A stretch of DNA of 64,000 nt from NCBI RefSeq assembly GCF_001936255.1, contig NZ_CP013704.1, positions 620,001 to 684,000 on the forward strand. Reading direction: 5' to 3'. Position numbers and translations under genes: made by a program. The notes below the pieces were generated by a model that saw only the letters and a program-made list of their open reading frames with translations, made no database searches and had not been told where the DNA came from. This DNA comes from Borrelia anserina Es (GTDB lineage: Bacteria; Spirochaetota; Spirochaetia; Borreliales; Borreliaceae). Below are positions 8,774-18,098 of this stretch, piece by piece; position 1 is the stretch's first letter, and each line of letters opens with the position of its first letter.

Positions 8774-9265
8774 ATGTTAAATCATTTTAATTTTAAGTTA
8801 AAGAGAGATGTCACAATAATCGTCCCAGGTGAAGCTTTTGTGTCAAATGATAGGGTTATTTCTACAATACTTGGTTCTTGTGTTTCTGTTGTGCTTTATG
8901 ATGGGATTCGCAAGCTTATAGGCGTGAATCATTATGTTTTAGTGAAATCTGATTCTATAGTGAATGCTTCACAGAAGGGTAGATATGGAGTTTATGCTAT
9001 TCCTATGTTAATTGATGCTATGATAGGGAGTGGAGCGTCAAAGAGTGATCTTAAGGCTAAACTTTTTGGAGGTGCTAACTTTATGGCCAAAGGGACAATA
9101 AGAGTGGGCGTTGAAAATTCAGAGTTTGCTGTTAATTCTTTAACTAAATATGGTATTCCAATTGTAGCGCAAGATTTTGATCAGTCTAAATCCAGAAAGA
9201 TTTTTGTTTTTCCTGAAAATTTTAAAGTTGTTGTGGAATATCCAGATGGAGCTAAAGTTTTTTAA
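8774..9265 (+). CDS. cheD: Chemoreceptor glutamine deamidase CheD
   Basis: A 163-residue CheD. The family deamidates receptor glutamines and interacts with CheC/CheX-type phosphatases, adjusting methyl-accepting chemotaxis proteins. The catalytic Cys sits in LGSC (C36) and the His in GVNHYVL (H53), as in the family. ATG 8774 is preferred because AAGAGAG (8756-8762) is 11 bases upstream; an in-frame GTG at 8762 would overlap that SD. No other che gene is adjacent. Length is normal. Identification is secure from motif and gene position. Confidence 0.9.
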   Translation: MLNHFNFKLKRDVTIIVPGEAFVSNDRVISTILGSCVSVVLYDGIRKLIGVNHYVLVKSDSIVNASQKGRYGVYAIPMLIDAMIGSGASKSDLKAKLFGGANFMAKGTIRVGVENSEFAVNSLTKYGIPIVAQDFDQSKSRKIFVFPENFKVVVEYPDGAKVF

Positions 9266-9443
9266 TCTTGCTTTAAATTGATTTAGTAGCAGCTTAATGA
9301 ATTTTAGTGTGAGACTGTGATTAATTAGATTTTTTTATTATTATATGCGATAGTAGTATGAAGGCCAAGGTTGTTAGAGGGATTGTTTATATAAGTTTGA
9401 AATTTTAAAGGCACAGATGTTTTAGGTTAATTCTTCGTTCGTT

Positions 9444-9473
9444 TTGAGGTTAGTTTTTATCATGTGCTATTAT
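9444..9473 (+). promoter_or_regulatory. Sigma-70-type promoter upstream of pepD
   Basis: TTGAGG (9444-9449), an 18-base spacer and TATTAT (9468-9473), about 50 bases before the pepD start. It lies in the 261-base cheD-pepD gap, where I see no gene. The -10 region overlaps a short palindrome (TATCAT ... ATGATA). Confidence 0.45.
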
Positions 9474-9526
9474 AGTATATGATAAATGATCTTTAATTTT
9501 AAGTTAATTCTTATTAAGGGATAAAG

Positions 9527-10951
9527 ATGGAAAGTATTGTAATTCGTTATTTTAGGCAAATAACTCGAATTCCTAGGTGTTCGAAAAATTTAAAGGGTAT
9601 TAGTGATTTTATTAAAGAAGAAGCTAAAAAATTCGGACATTCCTTTAAAGAAGATGATATTGGCAATATTGTAGTTGAGGTTAAGGCTAATGGTTGTAGC
9701 AAGGTGTTTCCTATTATTTTGCAAGCTCATATAGATATGGTTTGTGAAAAGAATGAGTCTATTGTGCATGATTTTGAGAAAGATCCTATCAATATCATTG
9801 AAGATAATGGATATTTTTTTGCGTCAGGTACTACTCTTGGTGCTGATAATGGGATTGGGGTGGCTATGATGCTTGCCATTATGAGTGAGTCTTCAACTTT
9901 TAGACATCCTGATTTGGAGCTTCTCTTTACTGTTGATGAGGAAATAGGATTAATAGGTGCTATTGGACTTGAATCTCATTTCTGTAGGGGGCAGATGTTG
10001 ATTAACCTTGATGGAGAAGAAGAAGGTTATTTTTTGGTTGGTTGTGCTGGTTCGCGACTTGTCCAGATTAGCTTTGAGCCGCAGTATCGACAGGGTAAAA
10101 AAAGAATAGGTGTTGAAATTTTGTTTACAGGTCTTAAAGGAGGCCATTCTGGTGCGGACATTCATATTGATTTAGGAAATTCTTTGAAGTTGATGTTTTT
10201 TGCTTTGAATACGCTCAGAGGAAGTATGAGATTTGAGATTGGGTATATATCTGGTGGAGACAAGAGCAATGCTATTCCTAGGGAGGCAAAGGCATTAATA
10301 TTAATTGAGGCTGAGCATTATGTTTTATTAGAGAAGGAATTAGAATCGTTTAAATCTTGTGTGCAAGAAATGTGTACTCTTGATTCTGATTTTGAAATTA
10401 TTTTAAGAAAAGTAGATTTTTTTGGTGATGTTTTGGATGATATGGATCAGAATAAGCTTTTAAGTATGGGCATGGCTTTTTTGCATGGAGTTCAGAAAGT
10501 TGAGAATTATGATGAAAAACTTATTAGGACATCTTTAAATTTTGCTAGTCTTTTAAAGGTTGGTAATGAGTACCAATTTGTATTTACAATAAGGTCTCTT
10601 TTAGATATTGAAAAGGAGTATATTTTTAATCATTTAAAAGCTATTAGTAGTCTCGCAGGTGCTAATTTTAAAATCGTTTATGATTATTCTTCGTGGAAGC
10701 CGTCGAAGGATAGTAAACTTTTGAATCATCTGAAGAATGTATACAGAGATATGTATTTGGAAGAGGCTAAAACCGTAATGATTCATGCTGGTCTTGAGAC
10801 TGGGATAATATCTACAAGATTTGGAGGGATAGATTCAGTTACAATTGGTCCTTGGATTGAGGCTCCTCATACGCCAAGAGAGCGAGTTAATATAGCTTCG
10901 ACTATTAGAGTTTATAATTTCTTAAAGAAGAGTTTAGAAACTTTATCATAA
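9527..10951 (+). CDS. pepD: Aminoacyl-histidine dipeptidase (M20 family, PepD)
   Basis: A 474-residue dizinc peptidase that splits Xaa-His and other dipeptides in the cytoplasm, supplying amino acids to an organism with few biosynthetic routes. Metal-ligand motifs are visible: AHIDM (H68, D70), GADNG (bridging Asp D107), DEEIG (catalytic and ligand Glu at 138-139) and a C-terminal EAPHTPRE providing the last His. The central dimerisation domain follows GLKGGHSG. ATG 9527 is preceded by AAGGGA. The gene stands alone between cheD and a tRNA cluster. Length matches the family (about 480). Confidence 0.95.
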   Translation: MESIVIRYFRQITRIPRCSKNLKGISDFIKEEAKKFGHSFKEDDIGNIVVEVKANGCSKVFPIILQAHIDMVCEKNESIVHDFEKDPINIIEDNGYFFASGTTLGADNGIGVAMMLAIMSESSTFRHPDLELLFTVDEEIGLIGAIGLESHFCRGQMLINLDGEEEGYFLVGCAGSRLVQISFEPQYRQGKKRIGVEILFTGLKGGHSGADIHIDLGNSLKLMFFALNTLRGSMRFEIGYISGGDKSNAIPREAKALILIEAEHYVLLEKELESFKSCVQEMCTLDSDFEIILRKVDFFGDVLDDMDQNKLLSMGMAFLHGVQKVENYDEKLIRTSLNFASLLKVGNEYQFVFTIRSLLDIEKEYIFNHLKAISSLAGANFKIVYDYSSWKPSKDSKLLNHLKNVYRDMYLEEAKTVMIHAGLETGIISTRFGGIDSVTIGPWIEAPHTPRERVNIASTIRVYNFLKKSLETLS

Positions 10952-10994
10952 GTTTTATATTTTAATGTTGTTTGATTTTGATTGTGTGGTTTAG

Positions 10995-11022
10995 TTGACT
11001 TAGGTATCAAATATGATAAAAT
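10995..11022 (+). promoter_or_regulatory. Promoter of the four-tRNA cluster
   Basis: TTGACT (10995-11000), a 16-base spacer and TAAAAT (11017-11022), about 26 bases before the first tRNA. It is well placed to drive tRNA-His, -Arg, -Leu and -Gly as one transcript. No second promoter is evident between these tRNAs. Confidence 0.65.
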
Positions 11023-11048
11023 AAGTTTACGCATAGTTGCATATAGTT

Positions 11049-11121
11049 GGTGATTGTAGCTCAGTGGTTAGAGTCCCGGGTTGTGGTTCCGGTTACGCGG
11101 GTTCGAGTCCCGTCGATCACC
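11049..11121 (+). tRNA. tRNA-His (GTG)
   Basis: A complete cloverleaf with anticodon GTG. The extra G at position -1 typical of tRNA-His is encoded in the DNA (11049) and faces C73 (11121). The acceptor stem GTGATTG pairs with CGATCAC with one wobble. The D loop and the T arm GTTCGAGTC are normal. CCA is not encoded. First of four clustered tRNAs. Confidence 0.95.
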
Positions 11122-11138
11122 TTTTATTTTGTTAAACT

Positions 11139-11212
11139 GCACCCATGGCTTAATTGGATAGAGCGTTGGACTTCGAATCCAAAGGTTGCAGGTTCGAGCC
11201 CTGCTGGGTGTA
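11139..11212 (+). tRNA. tRNA-Arg (TCG)
   Basis: Cloverleaf with anticodon loop CTTCGAA, anticodon TCG, reading CGN arginine codons. The acceptor stem GCACCCA pairs with TGGGTGT, with a G1-U72 wobble. CCA is not encoded. It lies 17 bases after tRNA-His in the same cluster. Confidence 0.93.
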
Positions 11213-11269
11213 AAACGTTAGTTTCATACTTGAAAAAGCTTTTTAAGTTTTGTATACTACCTAAAGTAG

Positions 11270-11350
11270 GCAGGAGTGGTGGAATTGGCAGACACGCTAG
11301 ACTTAGGATCTAGTGCCTTAGGCATGTGGGTTCGAGTCCCACCTTCTGTA
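11270..11350 (+). tRNA. tRNA-Leu (TAG)
   Basis: Class II tRNA with an extended variable arm (GCCTTAGGC). Anticodon loop CTTAGGA gives anticodon TAG, a leucine isoacceptor. Acceptor stem GCAGGAG/CTTCTGT contains two wobble pairs. CCA is not encoded. Confidence 0.93.
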
Positions 11351-11356
11351 ATGAAT

Positions 11357-11428
11357 GCGAAAGTAACTCAGGGGTAGAGTGCCACCTTGCCAAGGTGGAA
11401 GTCGCGGGTTCAAATCCCGTCTTTCGCT
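11357..11428 (+). tRNA. tRNA-Gly (GCC)
   Basis: Cloverleaf with acceptor GCGAAAG/CTTTCGC, anticodon GCC and T arm GGTTCAAATCC. Only 6 bases separate it from tRNA-Leu. It is the last tRNA of the cluster, 48 bases before tig. CCA is not encoded. Confidence 0.93.
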
Positions 11429-11476
11429 TAGGTTTAGTAATTATTAACATTAATTCATTTTAGTTAGAGGAATATT

Positions 11477-12823
11477 GTGATATTAAATAATGATGTAAAA
11501 TTGATTCCCGGTTCTAAGGTTGAGGCTGTTATTAGAATTTCGAAAGAATTTGTTAAAGGTAAGTACAATGAGATTTTGCAAGATTATGCTTCTCGTATTA
11601 AGGTTAGAGGTTTTCGGGTAGGGAAGATTCCTTTTAGTATTATTGAAGGTAAATATTCCGATAATATAAGAACTCTTACCATAGAGAGAGTCATTCATAA
11701 GTCTTTAGAGGAATTTTTTAAAAATGCAACTTATAAGCCATTGGGTTATGCTGTTCCTAAGATATTAGATGAAAAATTAGAAATAGATTTTGATAAGGAT
11801 TTTGAATTTACTGTTGTTTATGAAGCTTATCCTGAATTTGAGATACCTAATATATCTGATATTGAGGTAGAAATTCCAGACGTTATTATTTCTGATGATG
11901 ATGTGGAAGCTGAGCTTAAAGTATTACAGCTTGAAAACGCAATCGTTGTTGAGGATAGTGGTGATGTTAAGATAGGCAGTATTGTTAGAGTAGATTTCGT
12001 TGAACTTGATGATTCTTTAAATGAGATTTTAACAACTAAGAGGCAAGATTTTGTTTTTACTGTTGGTGAGTCTAATAATTATTATGGATTTGATGATGAC
12101 ATTATTGGGATGAAAAAGGATGAAGAGAAAATAATAGATAAAAATTATGGTGTGGATTATAAATTCACTGAGCTTGCTAATTCTTTTAAGAGATTAAAGG
12201 TTATTCTTAAGGAAATAAAAAGACGTGATATTCCTGATCTTGATGATGATTTCGCAAAGGATATTAAAGATAGTTTTAATACATTAGCTGAGCTTAAAGA
12301 GCATATAAGAGAAAACATGCTAAGCCTTATTAAGGAAAGAAGTAAATCTCTTAAACTTTCTAAATTGTTGTCTAGTATTGCAGAGAATCTAAATATTGAT
12401 ATTCCGCCTACTATGTTTGAATCTGAACTTAAGAATGTTTTAAATGGATTTTCAAATCAAAGTAAAGTTAATCTTGAGCAATTAAACAATGCTTCTATAA
12501 GCTTGGAAGGTGTTAGTGATGTTTTTAAGGCAAATGTACTTAATAAGTTAAAGTCTAAATTGGTTTTCCAAAGAATAGTAGATAATGATTTAACAGAAAT
12601 TACGGATGTTGATTTGGAAAATGAGCTTGTTAAGCAAGCTGAGAATGCAAATATGGAACTTACAGAGGTTAAGAAATTCTATCAAGAGAAAAATTTGTTT
12701 GAAATTTTAAAGGATGAAATTAAAAGGCAAAGGGTTAAAGATAAAATTTTAGAAAATGTGAAGGAAATTAAGCTTAAAAAAGTTGCCTTTAGAGATTTTA
12801 TTAATTATGAAATAGGTGAATAG
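11477..12823 (+). CDS. tig: Trigger factor (ribosome-associated chaperone / prolyl isomerase)
   Basis: A 448-residue trigger factor that binds the ribosome exit tunnel at L23 and shields nascent chains. The N-terminal ribosome-binding signature is seen as [12 protein letters not shown] (about residues 42-53, equivalent to GFRxGKxP). It is followed by an FKBP-like middle region (about 150-240) and a long helical C-terminal chaperone domain. The start is GTG 11477 with GAGG(A) 6 bases upstream. Its stop shares a base with the first possible clpP start, and the order tig-clpP-clpX-lon is a conserved protein-quality-control operon. Length is normal (B31 about 454). Confidence 0.95.
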   Translation: MILNNDVKLIPGSKVEAVIRISKEFVKGKYNEILQDYASRIKVRGFRVGKIPFSIIEGKYSDNIRTLTIERVIHKSLEEFFKNATYKPLGYAVPKILDEKLEIDFDKDFEFTVVYEAYPEFEIPNISDIEVEIPDVIISDDDVEAELKVLQLENAIVVEDSGDVKIGSIVRVDFVELDDSLNEILTTKRQDFVFTVGESNNYYGFDDDIIGMKKDEEKIIDKNYGVDYKFTELANSFKRLKVILKEIKRRDIPDLDDDFAKDIKDSFNTLAELKEHIRENMLSLIKERSKSLKLSKLLSSIAENLNIDIPPTMFESELKNVLNGFSNQSKVNLEQLNNASISLEGVSDVFKANVLNKLKSKLVFQRIVDNDLTEITDVDLENELVKQAENANMELTEVKKFYQEKNLFEILKDEIKRQRVKDKILENVKEIKLKKVAFRDFINYEIGE

Positions 12824-13422
12824 TGATAAGAGAATATATGTATAATTTGGTACCTACTGTTGTAGAACATACTGGAAATTATGAGCGTGTGTTTGATATA
12901 TATTCAAGATTGCTGAGAGATAGAATAATTTTTTTGAGTGGTGAGATTAATGATATGAAAGCAGACACGGTAATTGCTCAACTTCTTTTCTTAGAGTCTG
13001 AAGATTCTAAGAAAGATATATATATTTATATCAATTCTCCTGGAGGTAGCATTACTTCAGGACTTGCAATCTATGATACTATGCAGTATGTTAAACCAGA
13101 TGTAAGAACTATTTGTATTGGTCAAGCGGCTTCAATGGCTGCATTCTTGCTTGCAGGTGGTGCTGTCGGCAAACGAGAGTCATTATCATATTCAAGAATA
13201 ATGATCCATCAGCCTTGGGGTGGAATAGGCGGTCAGGCTAGTGATATTAGCATACAAGCCAATGAAATTATAAGACTTAAAAAGTTAATAATAGATATTA
13301 TGTCTGATAAGATAGGGGTTTCTAAGGAAAAACTGTCTCTTGATATCGAGCGAGACTATTTTATGACACCAAAAGATGCTCTTGATTATGGAATTATTGA
13401 TGGCATCTTGGTAAGGGATTAG
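12823..13422 (+). CDS. clpP: ATP-dependent Clp protease proteolytic subunit
   Basis: Serine protease subunit that assembles into the tetradecameric ClpP chamber and is fed by ClpX. The catalytic triad is visible in QAASMAAF (Ser), MIHQPWGG (His) and ERDYF (Asp), at residues 104, 129 and 178 counted from GTG 12823. That start has AGGTGA 5 bases upstream and overlaps the tig stop by one base. An in-frame ATG at 12838, with AAGAGA upstream, would give 194 residues beginning [10 protein letters not shown], which matches the usual ClpP N-terminus better. Either start keeps all functional parts. The gene precedes clpX by 22 bases. Confidence 0.95.
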   Translation: MIREYMYNLVPTVVEHTGNYERVFDIYSRLLRDRIIFLSGEINDMKADTVIAQLLFLESEDSKKDIYIYINSPGGSITSGLAIYDTMQYVKPDVRTICIGQAASMAAFLLAGGAVGKRESLSYSRIMIHQPWGGIGGQASDISIQANEIIRLKKLIIDIMSDKIGVSKEKLSLDIERDYFMTPKDALDYGIIDGILVRD

Positions 13423-13444
13423 TTTTATTTAGGTGAGATTTTAT

Positions 13445-14734
13445 ATGGCAAGAAGTAAAAGTCAAAAAATTGAGGGTTGTTCTTTTTGTGGACGTACTAG
13501 TGTTGAGGTTGAGGGGCGAATTATTTCGGCAAAGTCTGTAGCTATTTGTTTTGAATGTTCTAAGATATGTCATAATCTTTTTCAAGAAGAGGTAGAAAAG
13601 CCTGAAGGTGGTGGATCTTTGAGAGAGCTTCCGACTCCCAAGCAACTTAAGATCCATTTAGATAATTATATTATTGGCCAGGAAGATGCAAAGAAAGTAT
13701 TGTCTGTTGCTGTTTATAATCACTATAAAAGGATATCTAGAGGTAGTAAGAGAGAAAATGGAGTTGAACTTGAAAAGTCTAATATCTTGCTTGTAGGACC
13801 TACTGGAAGTGGTAAAACTTTGCTTGCAAAGAAGTTAGCAGCTGAGATGAATGTTCCATTTGCAATTGCGGATGCTACGACGCTTACTGAGGCTGGGTAT
13901 GTTGGGGAGGATGTTGAAAATATTTTACTTAAGTTAATCCATGCTGCTAATGGAGATGTAAGTTTGGCAGAAAAAGGTATTATTTACATAGATGAAATAG
14001 ATAAAATTGCAAGGAAAGGTGAAAATGTCTCAATTACAAGAGATGTGTCTGGAGAAGGTGTTCAACAATCTTTATTGAAAATAATTGAAGGCACTATTGC
14101 GAATGTTCCTCCAAGAGGTGGGAGAAAACATCCTTATGAGGACACTATTGAAATCAATACGCAAGACATATTATTTATATGTGGTGGGGCTTTTGTAGGA
14201 CTTGAAAATATTATTAAAAAAAGAATTAATAAAACTTCTATTGGATTTTCGTCTTCTGTTAAGAGAGATTTGAGTAATGGTTATATTTTAGAGTATTTAG
14301 AGATGGAAGATTTGGTTAAGTTTGGCCTTATTCCAGAATTTGTGGGTAGATTGCCTGTACATTCTTATCTTGAGAAGTTAGAAAAGGAAGATTTAATTAA
14401 AATATTAATTGAGCCTGAAAATTCTATTGTGAAACAATATTGTTGTATGTTTGAGATGGATAATGTTGAGTTGGTATTTGAAAAAGATGCGCTTGATGCA
14501 ATTGCAGAAGAAGCCATGCTTAAAAATACAGGTGCTAGAGGTTTGCGTTCTATTTTAGAAGAATTACTTAAAGATGTGATGTTTGAGATACCATCAACTA
14601 AGCAGATTAAAAAGGTTATTGTTACTAGAGAGTCTGTTTTAAATCGTAATATTGAGCCCTTGATCTTAACAGGAAAGCATATTAATAAGCCTTGGGCAAA
14701 AGAACTTTATGAAATCAATTCTAAATCTCATTAA
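13445..14734 (+). CDS. clpX: ATP-dependent Clp protease ATP-binding subunit ClpX
   Basis: A 429-residue AAA+ unfoldase that recognises, unfolds and threads substrates into ClpP. The N-terminal zinc-binding domain has four Cys (C12, C15, C35, C38). Walker A GPTGSGKT is at 118-125, Walker B is in [11 protein letters not shown], and the pore/RKH loop appears as [12 protein letters not shown] 13445 is chosen because AGGTGA (13431-13436) is 8 bases upstream; an upstream in-frame GTG at 13433 lies inside that SD. The last 26 bases overlap the lon start, so the two are probably translationally coupled. Confidence 0.96.
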   Translation: MARSKSQKIEGCSFCGRTSVEVEGRIISAKSVAICFECSKICHNLFQEEVEKPEGGGSLRELPTPKQLKIHLDNYIIGQEDAKKVLSVAVYNHYKRISRGSKRENGVELEKSNILLVGPTGSGKTLLAKKLAAEMNVPFAIADATTLTEAGYVGEDVENILLKLIHAANGDVSLAEKGIIYIDEIDKIARKGENVSITRDVSGEGVQQSLLKIIEGTIANVPPRGGRKHPYEDTIEINTQDILFICGGAFVGLENIIKKRINKTSIGFSSSVKRDLSNGYILEYLEMEDLVKFGLIPEFVGRLPVHSYLEKLEKEDLIKILIEPENSIVKQYCCMFEMDNVELVFEKDALDAIAEEAMLKNTGARGLRSILEELLKDVMFEIPSTKQIKKVIVTRESVLNRNIEPLILTGKHINKPWAKELYEINSKSH

Positions 14735-17114
14735 TTCTAAACAAGATGATCTTCCAGTTATTTTCTTAAGGCAAAACGTTTTTTTCCCCAATGTGGCTTT
14801 GTGGGTTAATTTTGATGATAGTGTTTCAATTAATGCAATATGTCAATCTATGCTAGAAGGTAGATTGATTGTATTTCTTTATTTTAACGATCTTAAATCT
14901 GGTAATGATGAAGAAATTAATTTAGAAAATTTGTATCCTATTGGTACTTATGCAAAGGTTATTCAAGTTATAAAGGTTAGTGAAACTTTAGTTAAAATTT
15001 TAGTTGATTTTCAGGATAGAGTTATTATTAAAAGTGTTTTAAAAAAGGATAATTATTTTAGGGCGAAAGTTGATTTTATATCTGATAAATGTGAATTTAA
15101 TAGCGAACTTTTTACTTATTCTAAATTCTTAAGAGAAGCTTATGAAACTTATAGATCTTATTTACCCGTTAAAACATTAGAAGAAGATGGAAGTAGCAAT
15201 TTTTTTGATAGTCCAGTTAAGTTTGTTGATGTTATAGCGTCTAGTGTGAATTTAGGATATAAAGTCAAGATGGAGCTTTTACAGGAATTAGATGTTAAAG
15301 TTAGAATAGAAAAATTGATCATAAATTTAAGCATTGAGACTGAACTTTTAATTCTTAAGAAAGATATTAAGACTAAGGTTAAGACTAAACTTGATAAGGG
15401 ACAAAGAGAATATTTTTTAAATGAGCAAATTAAAGAGATTCAAAAGAGGTTGGGTAGGGATGAGGCTGATTATCTTGAAAGATTGAGCTTTAAGAATATT
15501 CCCGAAGCTATTAAATCTAGAATTGAAAAGGAAATATCTAGGTTGACTCATATGAATACAAATTCACCAGATGCTAATATTGTGAGGAATTATGTTGAAT
15601 TGTTGCTTGACTTACCTTGGAATGAAAATACTGTGATGAATAATTCTTTAAGAGATATTGAACTTGTTTTAAGGAATTCTCATTATGGTATGAATGAAGC
15701 TAAAGAAAAAATAATAAATTTTTTAGCTGTTTATTATATTAATTCTAAAGTTCAAGCTCCTATTTTGTGTTTAGTGGGTCCACCCGGTACTGGTAAAACT
15801 TCTGTTGCTTTATCTATTGCTAAGTCTCTTTCTAGGGAGTTTGCAAAAATTTCTCTTGGTGGATTGAGAGATGAAACAGAGATAAGAGGGCATCGGAGAT
15901 CTTATGTTGGAGCTCTTCCAGGAGTTTTTATTAATGCTATTAAAGTGGCAGGAAAATCTAATCCTGTAATTCTTCTTGATGAAATAGATAAAATTAACAG
16001 CACTTATAAGGGAAATCCGGAAGCAGCACTTTTAGAAGTTTTAGATGCTGAGCAAAACACCAGATTTGTTGATCATTATTTAGAAATCCCTTATGATCTT
16101 TCTAATGTGTTATTTGTAGCAACAGCTAATTCTTTGCATGAGATTTCTAAACCCCTTCTTGACAGGATGGAGATCATTAAAGTAGAGGGGTATTCTTTTA
16201 TTGAAAAATTAGAAATTGCAAAAAATTTTTTAATACCAAATATAATTAAAGAGAGTTTTTTAAATAAAGTTTATGTAAAAATAGAAGACGATGTTGTTTT
16301 GCACATAATCAGGAATTATACTATGGAATCTGGAGTTAGAAATTTAAAGAGAATTCTAACTAATTTGTTTAGAATGATTGTAAGAGAGTTGCTTTATACT
16401 TACTCAAAGGAAGATATAATTAGAGGAAATTTTTATTTTCCAAGTTCCTTAATACATGGTAGCAATATGCTCTTTACTCATGATCCTGATATTCCTGGTA
16501 TTTATAAAATAATTAATATGAATAATTTTCATGTATATATGGATTGTGAATATAAATTTAATTTAGTGAGAAGTGATTCTTCTGGATTTGTTTATGGTCT
16601 TGCTTGGACAAGTTATGGGGGTGCTGTACTTCCTATTGAGGCTATTAAGTTTGATAAGAAAGGAGATATTATTTTAACGGGTAGTCTTGGTACTGTTATG
16701 AAGGAAAGTGTCCAATTGGCTTATTCTGTTGTGAAAACTTATTCTTCTGAACTTAATTTTAATGTAAATGAGATTCCTGAGATTCATCTTCATTTTCCAG
16801 AAGGAGCTACACCAAAAGATGGACCTTCAGCGGGGATTACTATTGCAACAGCCATAGCTTCTGTGCTGTCTGGTAAGAAAATACCTTTGGATCTTGCTAT
16901 GACAGGGGAAGTTACTCTTAAGGGTTCAATTCTTCCTGTGGGGGGCATTAAGGAAAAGGTGCTTGCAGCTTATAGGAGTGGTATAAATAAGATTATTATT
17001 CCAAGAGATAATGAAAAAGATTATGTTAAGATTCCAGAAGATATTAGGTATAATATTGATGTTAGGTATGTTTCTCATGTGGGAGAGGTGTTTGACTATT
17101 TAAATATCATTTAG
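14709..17114 (+). CDS. lon: ATP-dependent protease La (Lon)
   Basis: An 801-residue Lon protease with an N-terminal substrate-binding region, a coiled-coil linker, a AAA+ module (Walker A GPPGTGKT at 357-364, Walker [11 protein letters not shown]) and a C-terminal Ser-Lys protease domain. The nucleophile S707 lies in PKDGPSAG, and the dyad Lys is in the [10 protein letters not shown] region. It degrades misfolded and regulatory proteins in the cytoplasm. ATG 14709 lies 26 bases inside the 3' end of clpX. From memory, Borrelia has a second Lon at BB_0253; this one corresponds to BB_0613. Length is normal for LonA-type enzymes. Confidence 0.95.
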   Translation: MKSILNLINSKQDDLPVIFLRQNVFFPNVALWVNFDDSVSINAICQSMLEGRLIVFLYFNDLKSGNDEEINLENLYPIGTYAKVIQVIKVSETLVKILVDFQDRVIIKSVLKKDNYFRAKVDFISDKCEFNSELFTYSKFLREAYETYRSYLPVKTLEEDGSSNFFDSPVKFVDVIASSVNLGYKVKMELLQELDVKVRIEKLIINLSIETELLILKKDIKTKVKTKLDKGQREYFLNEQIKEIQKRLGRDEADYLERLSFKNIPEAIKSRIEKEISRLTHMNTNSPDANIVRNYVELLLDLPWNENTVMNNSLRDIELVLRNSHYGMNEAKEKIINFLAVYYINSKVQAPILCLVGPPGTGKTSVALSIAKSLSREFAKISLGGLRDETEIRGHRRSYVGALPGVFINAIKVAGKSNPVILLDEIDKINSTYKGNPEAALLEVLDAEQNTRFVDHYLEIPYDLSNVLFVATANSLHEISKPLLDRMEIIKVEGYSFIEKLEIAKNFLIPNIIKESFLNKVYVKIEDDVVLHIIRNYTMESGVRNLKRILTNLFRMIVRELLYTYSKEDIIRGNFYFPSSLIHGSNMLFTHDPDIPGIYKIINMNNFHVYMDCEYKFNLVRSDSSGFVYGLAWTSYGGAVLPIEAIKFDKKGDIILTGSLGTVMKESVQLAYSVVKTYSSELNFNVNEIPEIHLHFPEGATPKDGPSAGITIATAIASVLSGKKIPLDLAMTGEVTLKGSILPVGGIKEKVLAAYRSGINKIIIPRDNEKDYVKIPEDIRYNIDVRYVSHVGEVFDYLNII

Positions 17115-17156
17115 GGTTTGATGTACTATGAAGTTTTATAAAGGAGGAAATATAAT

Positions 17157-17303
17157 ATGAAAGATGGGGTTAGGAAACCTTCAGGTAGTAGAATATCATT
17201 TAATTCTCAGCGTTCTACTAAGAATACAATTCAAAATAATTTTTTACATTTTTCTAATAATAATTTTAGAAAGAGTTTTACTAAAAGGAAGAAAGGCAAG
17301 TAA
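17157..17303 (+). CDS. Small basic hypothetical protein (48 residues)
   Basis: A short ORF from ATG 17157 to TAA 17301-17303 with one of the best SDs in the window (AAGGAGG, 17141-17147, 9 bases upstream). The predicted peptide begins MKDGVRKPSG and ends KRKKGK. It is rich in Lys, Arg, Asn and Ser, with no hydrophobic segment, so it may bind nucleic acid or the ribosome (inference). It follows lon by 42 bases. Its last codons and stop form the left arm of the terminator hairpin. B31 has a small hypothetical at this place (BB_0614, from memory). Function unknown. Confidence 0.65.
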   Translation: MKDGVRKPSGSRISFNSQRSTKNTIQNNFLHFSNNNFRKSFTKRKKGK

Positions 17304-17323
17304 CATGATTACTTGCCTTTCTT
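17289..17323. terminator. Bidirectional terminator between the 48-residue ORF and rpsD
   Basis: A perfect 15-bp stem (17289-17303 with 17309-17323) and a 5-base loop. The left arm contains the end and stop codon of the small ORF, and the right arm ends 3 bases before the rpsD stop. It is convergent and could serve both transcripts. The right flank is T-rich (CTTGTCTTAT). Confidence 0.8.
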
Positions 17324-17326
17324 GTC

Positions 17327-17953
17327 TTATGCTCTCTTAGAATAATATTCAACTATCATTTGTTCATTTGCAAGCGTAGGTATTTCATCTCTTGAAGGCG
17401 GACGGGTTACCTTTACATTTAAGTTATCAGCGTTTACTTCTATCCAATTTGGCAATTTTCGAAGAGCTGATGTTTTTTCTATGTTGGATCTAACTAGTTT
17501 TTTTAGACTGTCTTTTTCTTTTACTTGTATCATGTCATTTGCTCTTAGGGTAATAGATGGAATTGTAACTCTTCTTCCATTAAGCATAATAATTCCATGT
17601 GAAACTATTTGTCTTGCGTGAGCCCTTGAAATGGCAAATCCAGCTCTGTATACAACATTATCAATTCTTCTCTCTAGTAATGCTAAAAGATTATTTCCTG
17701 TAACTCCATGCTGTCTTCTTGCTTCCTTGAAAATATTAGTGAGCTGTCTTTCACTTACACCATAAGTGAACTTTACCTTTTGTTTTTCTATGAGTTGTTT
17801 TCCATATTCCGTGATTTTAGCGCGCCTAGACCGTCCATGCATTCCAGGTGCATTAGGTTTTTTTTTAAGCAGTTTGTCATATTTAGGCTGTTCGAAAACA
17901 TTTACACCAAATCGCCTAACTAATTTTCCTTTAGCTATATTTTTTCTGTTCAT
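17327..17953 (-). CDS. rpsD: 30S ribosomal protein S4
   Basis: A 208-residue primary 16S rRNA-binding protein that nucleates assembly of the 30S body. Typical S4 features: N-terminal GVNVFEQPKYDKLLKKKPNAPGM, the YGVSERQLTNIF segment and an S4 RNA-binding domain containing NVVYRAGFAISRAHARQIVSHGII. The gene lies apart from the alpha operon, in a small unit directly downstream of the initiator tRNA (18 bases between them on the same strand), so it probably shares that promoter at 18058-18086. Length and sequence look normal. Confidence 0.97.
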   Translation of the reverse strand: MNRKNIAKGKLVRRFGVNVFEQPKYDKLLKKKPNAPGMHGRSRRAKITEYGKQLIEKQKVKFTYGVSERQLTNIFKEARRQHGVTGNNLLALLERRIDNVVYRAGFAISRAHARQIVSHGIIMLNGRRVTIPSITLRANDMIQVKEKDSLKKLVRSNIEKTSALRKLPNWIEVNADNLNVKVTRPPSRDEIPTLANEQMIVEYYSKRA

Positions 17954-17971
17954 TTATTCCTCACATTTAAA

Positions 17972-18045
<74 letters not shown>

Positions 18046-18057
18046 TTTTACAGTATA

Positions 18058-18086
18058 ATTTAACACAATTTTACTTTAGTTGTCAA
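18058..18086 (-). promoter_or_regulatory. Promoter for tRNA-fMet (and probably rpsD)
   Basis: On the minus strand, TTGACA (18081-18086), a 17-base spacer and TTAAAT (18058-18063), 12 bases before the tRNA 5' end. The perfect -35 and ideal spacing make it a strong candidate. It overlaps no gene (the CDF gene ends at 18099). Confidence 0.75.
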
Positions 18087-18098
18087 TGGATTTTATTT

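Noticed and set aside
11047..11313. An 88-codon open frame across the tRNA cluster
   Set aside because: It is a translation of the tRNA-His, tRNA-Arg and tRNA-Leu genes, whose cloverleaves are clear.
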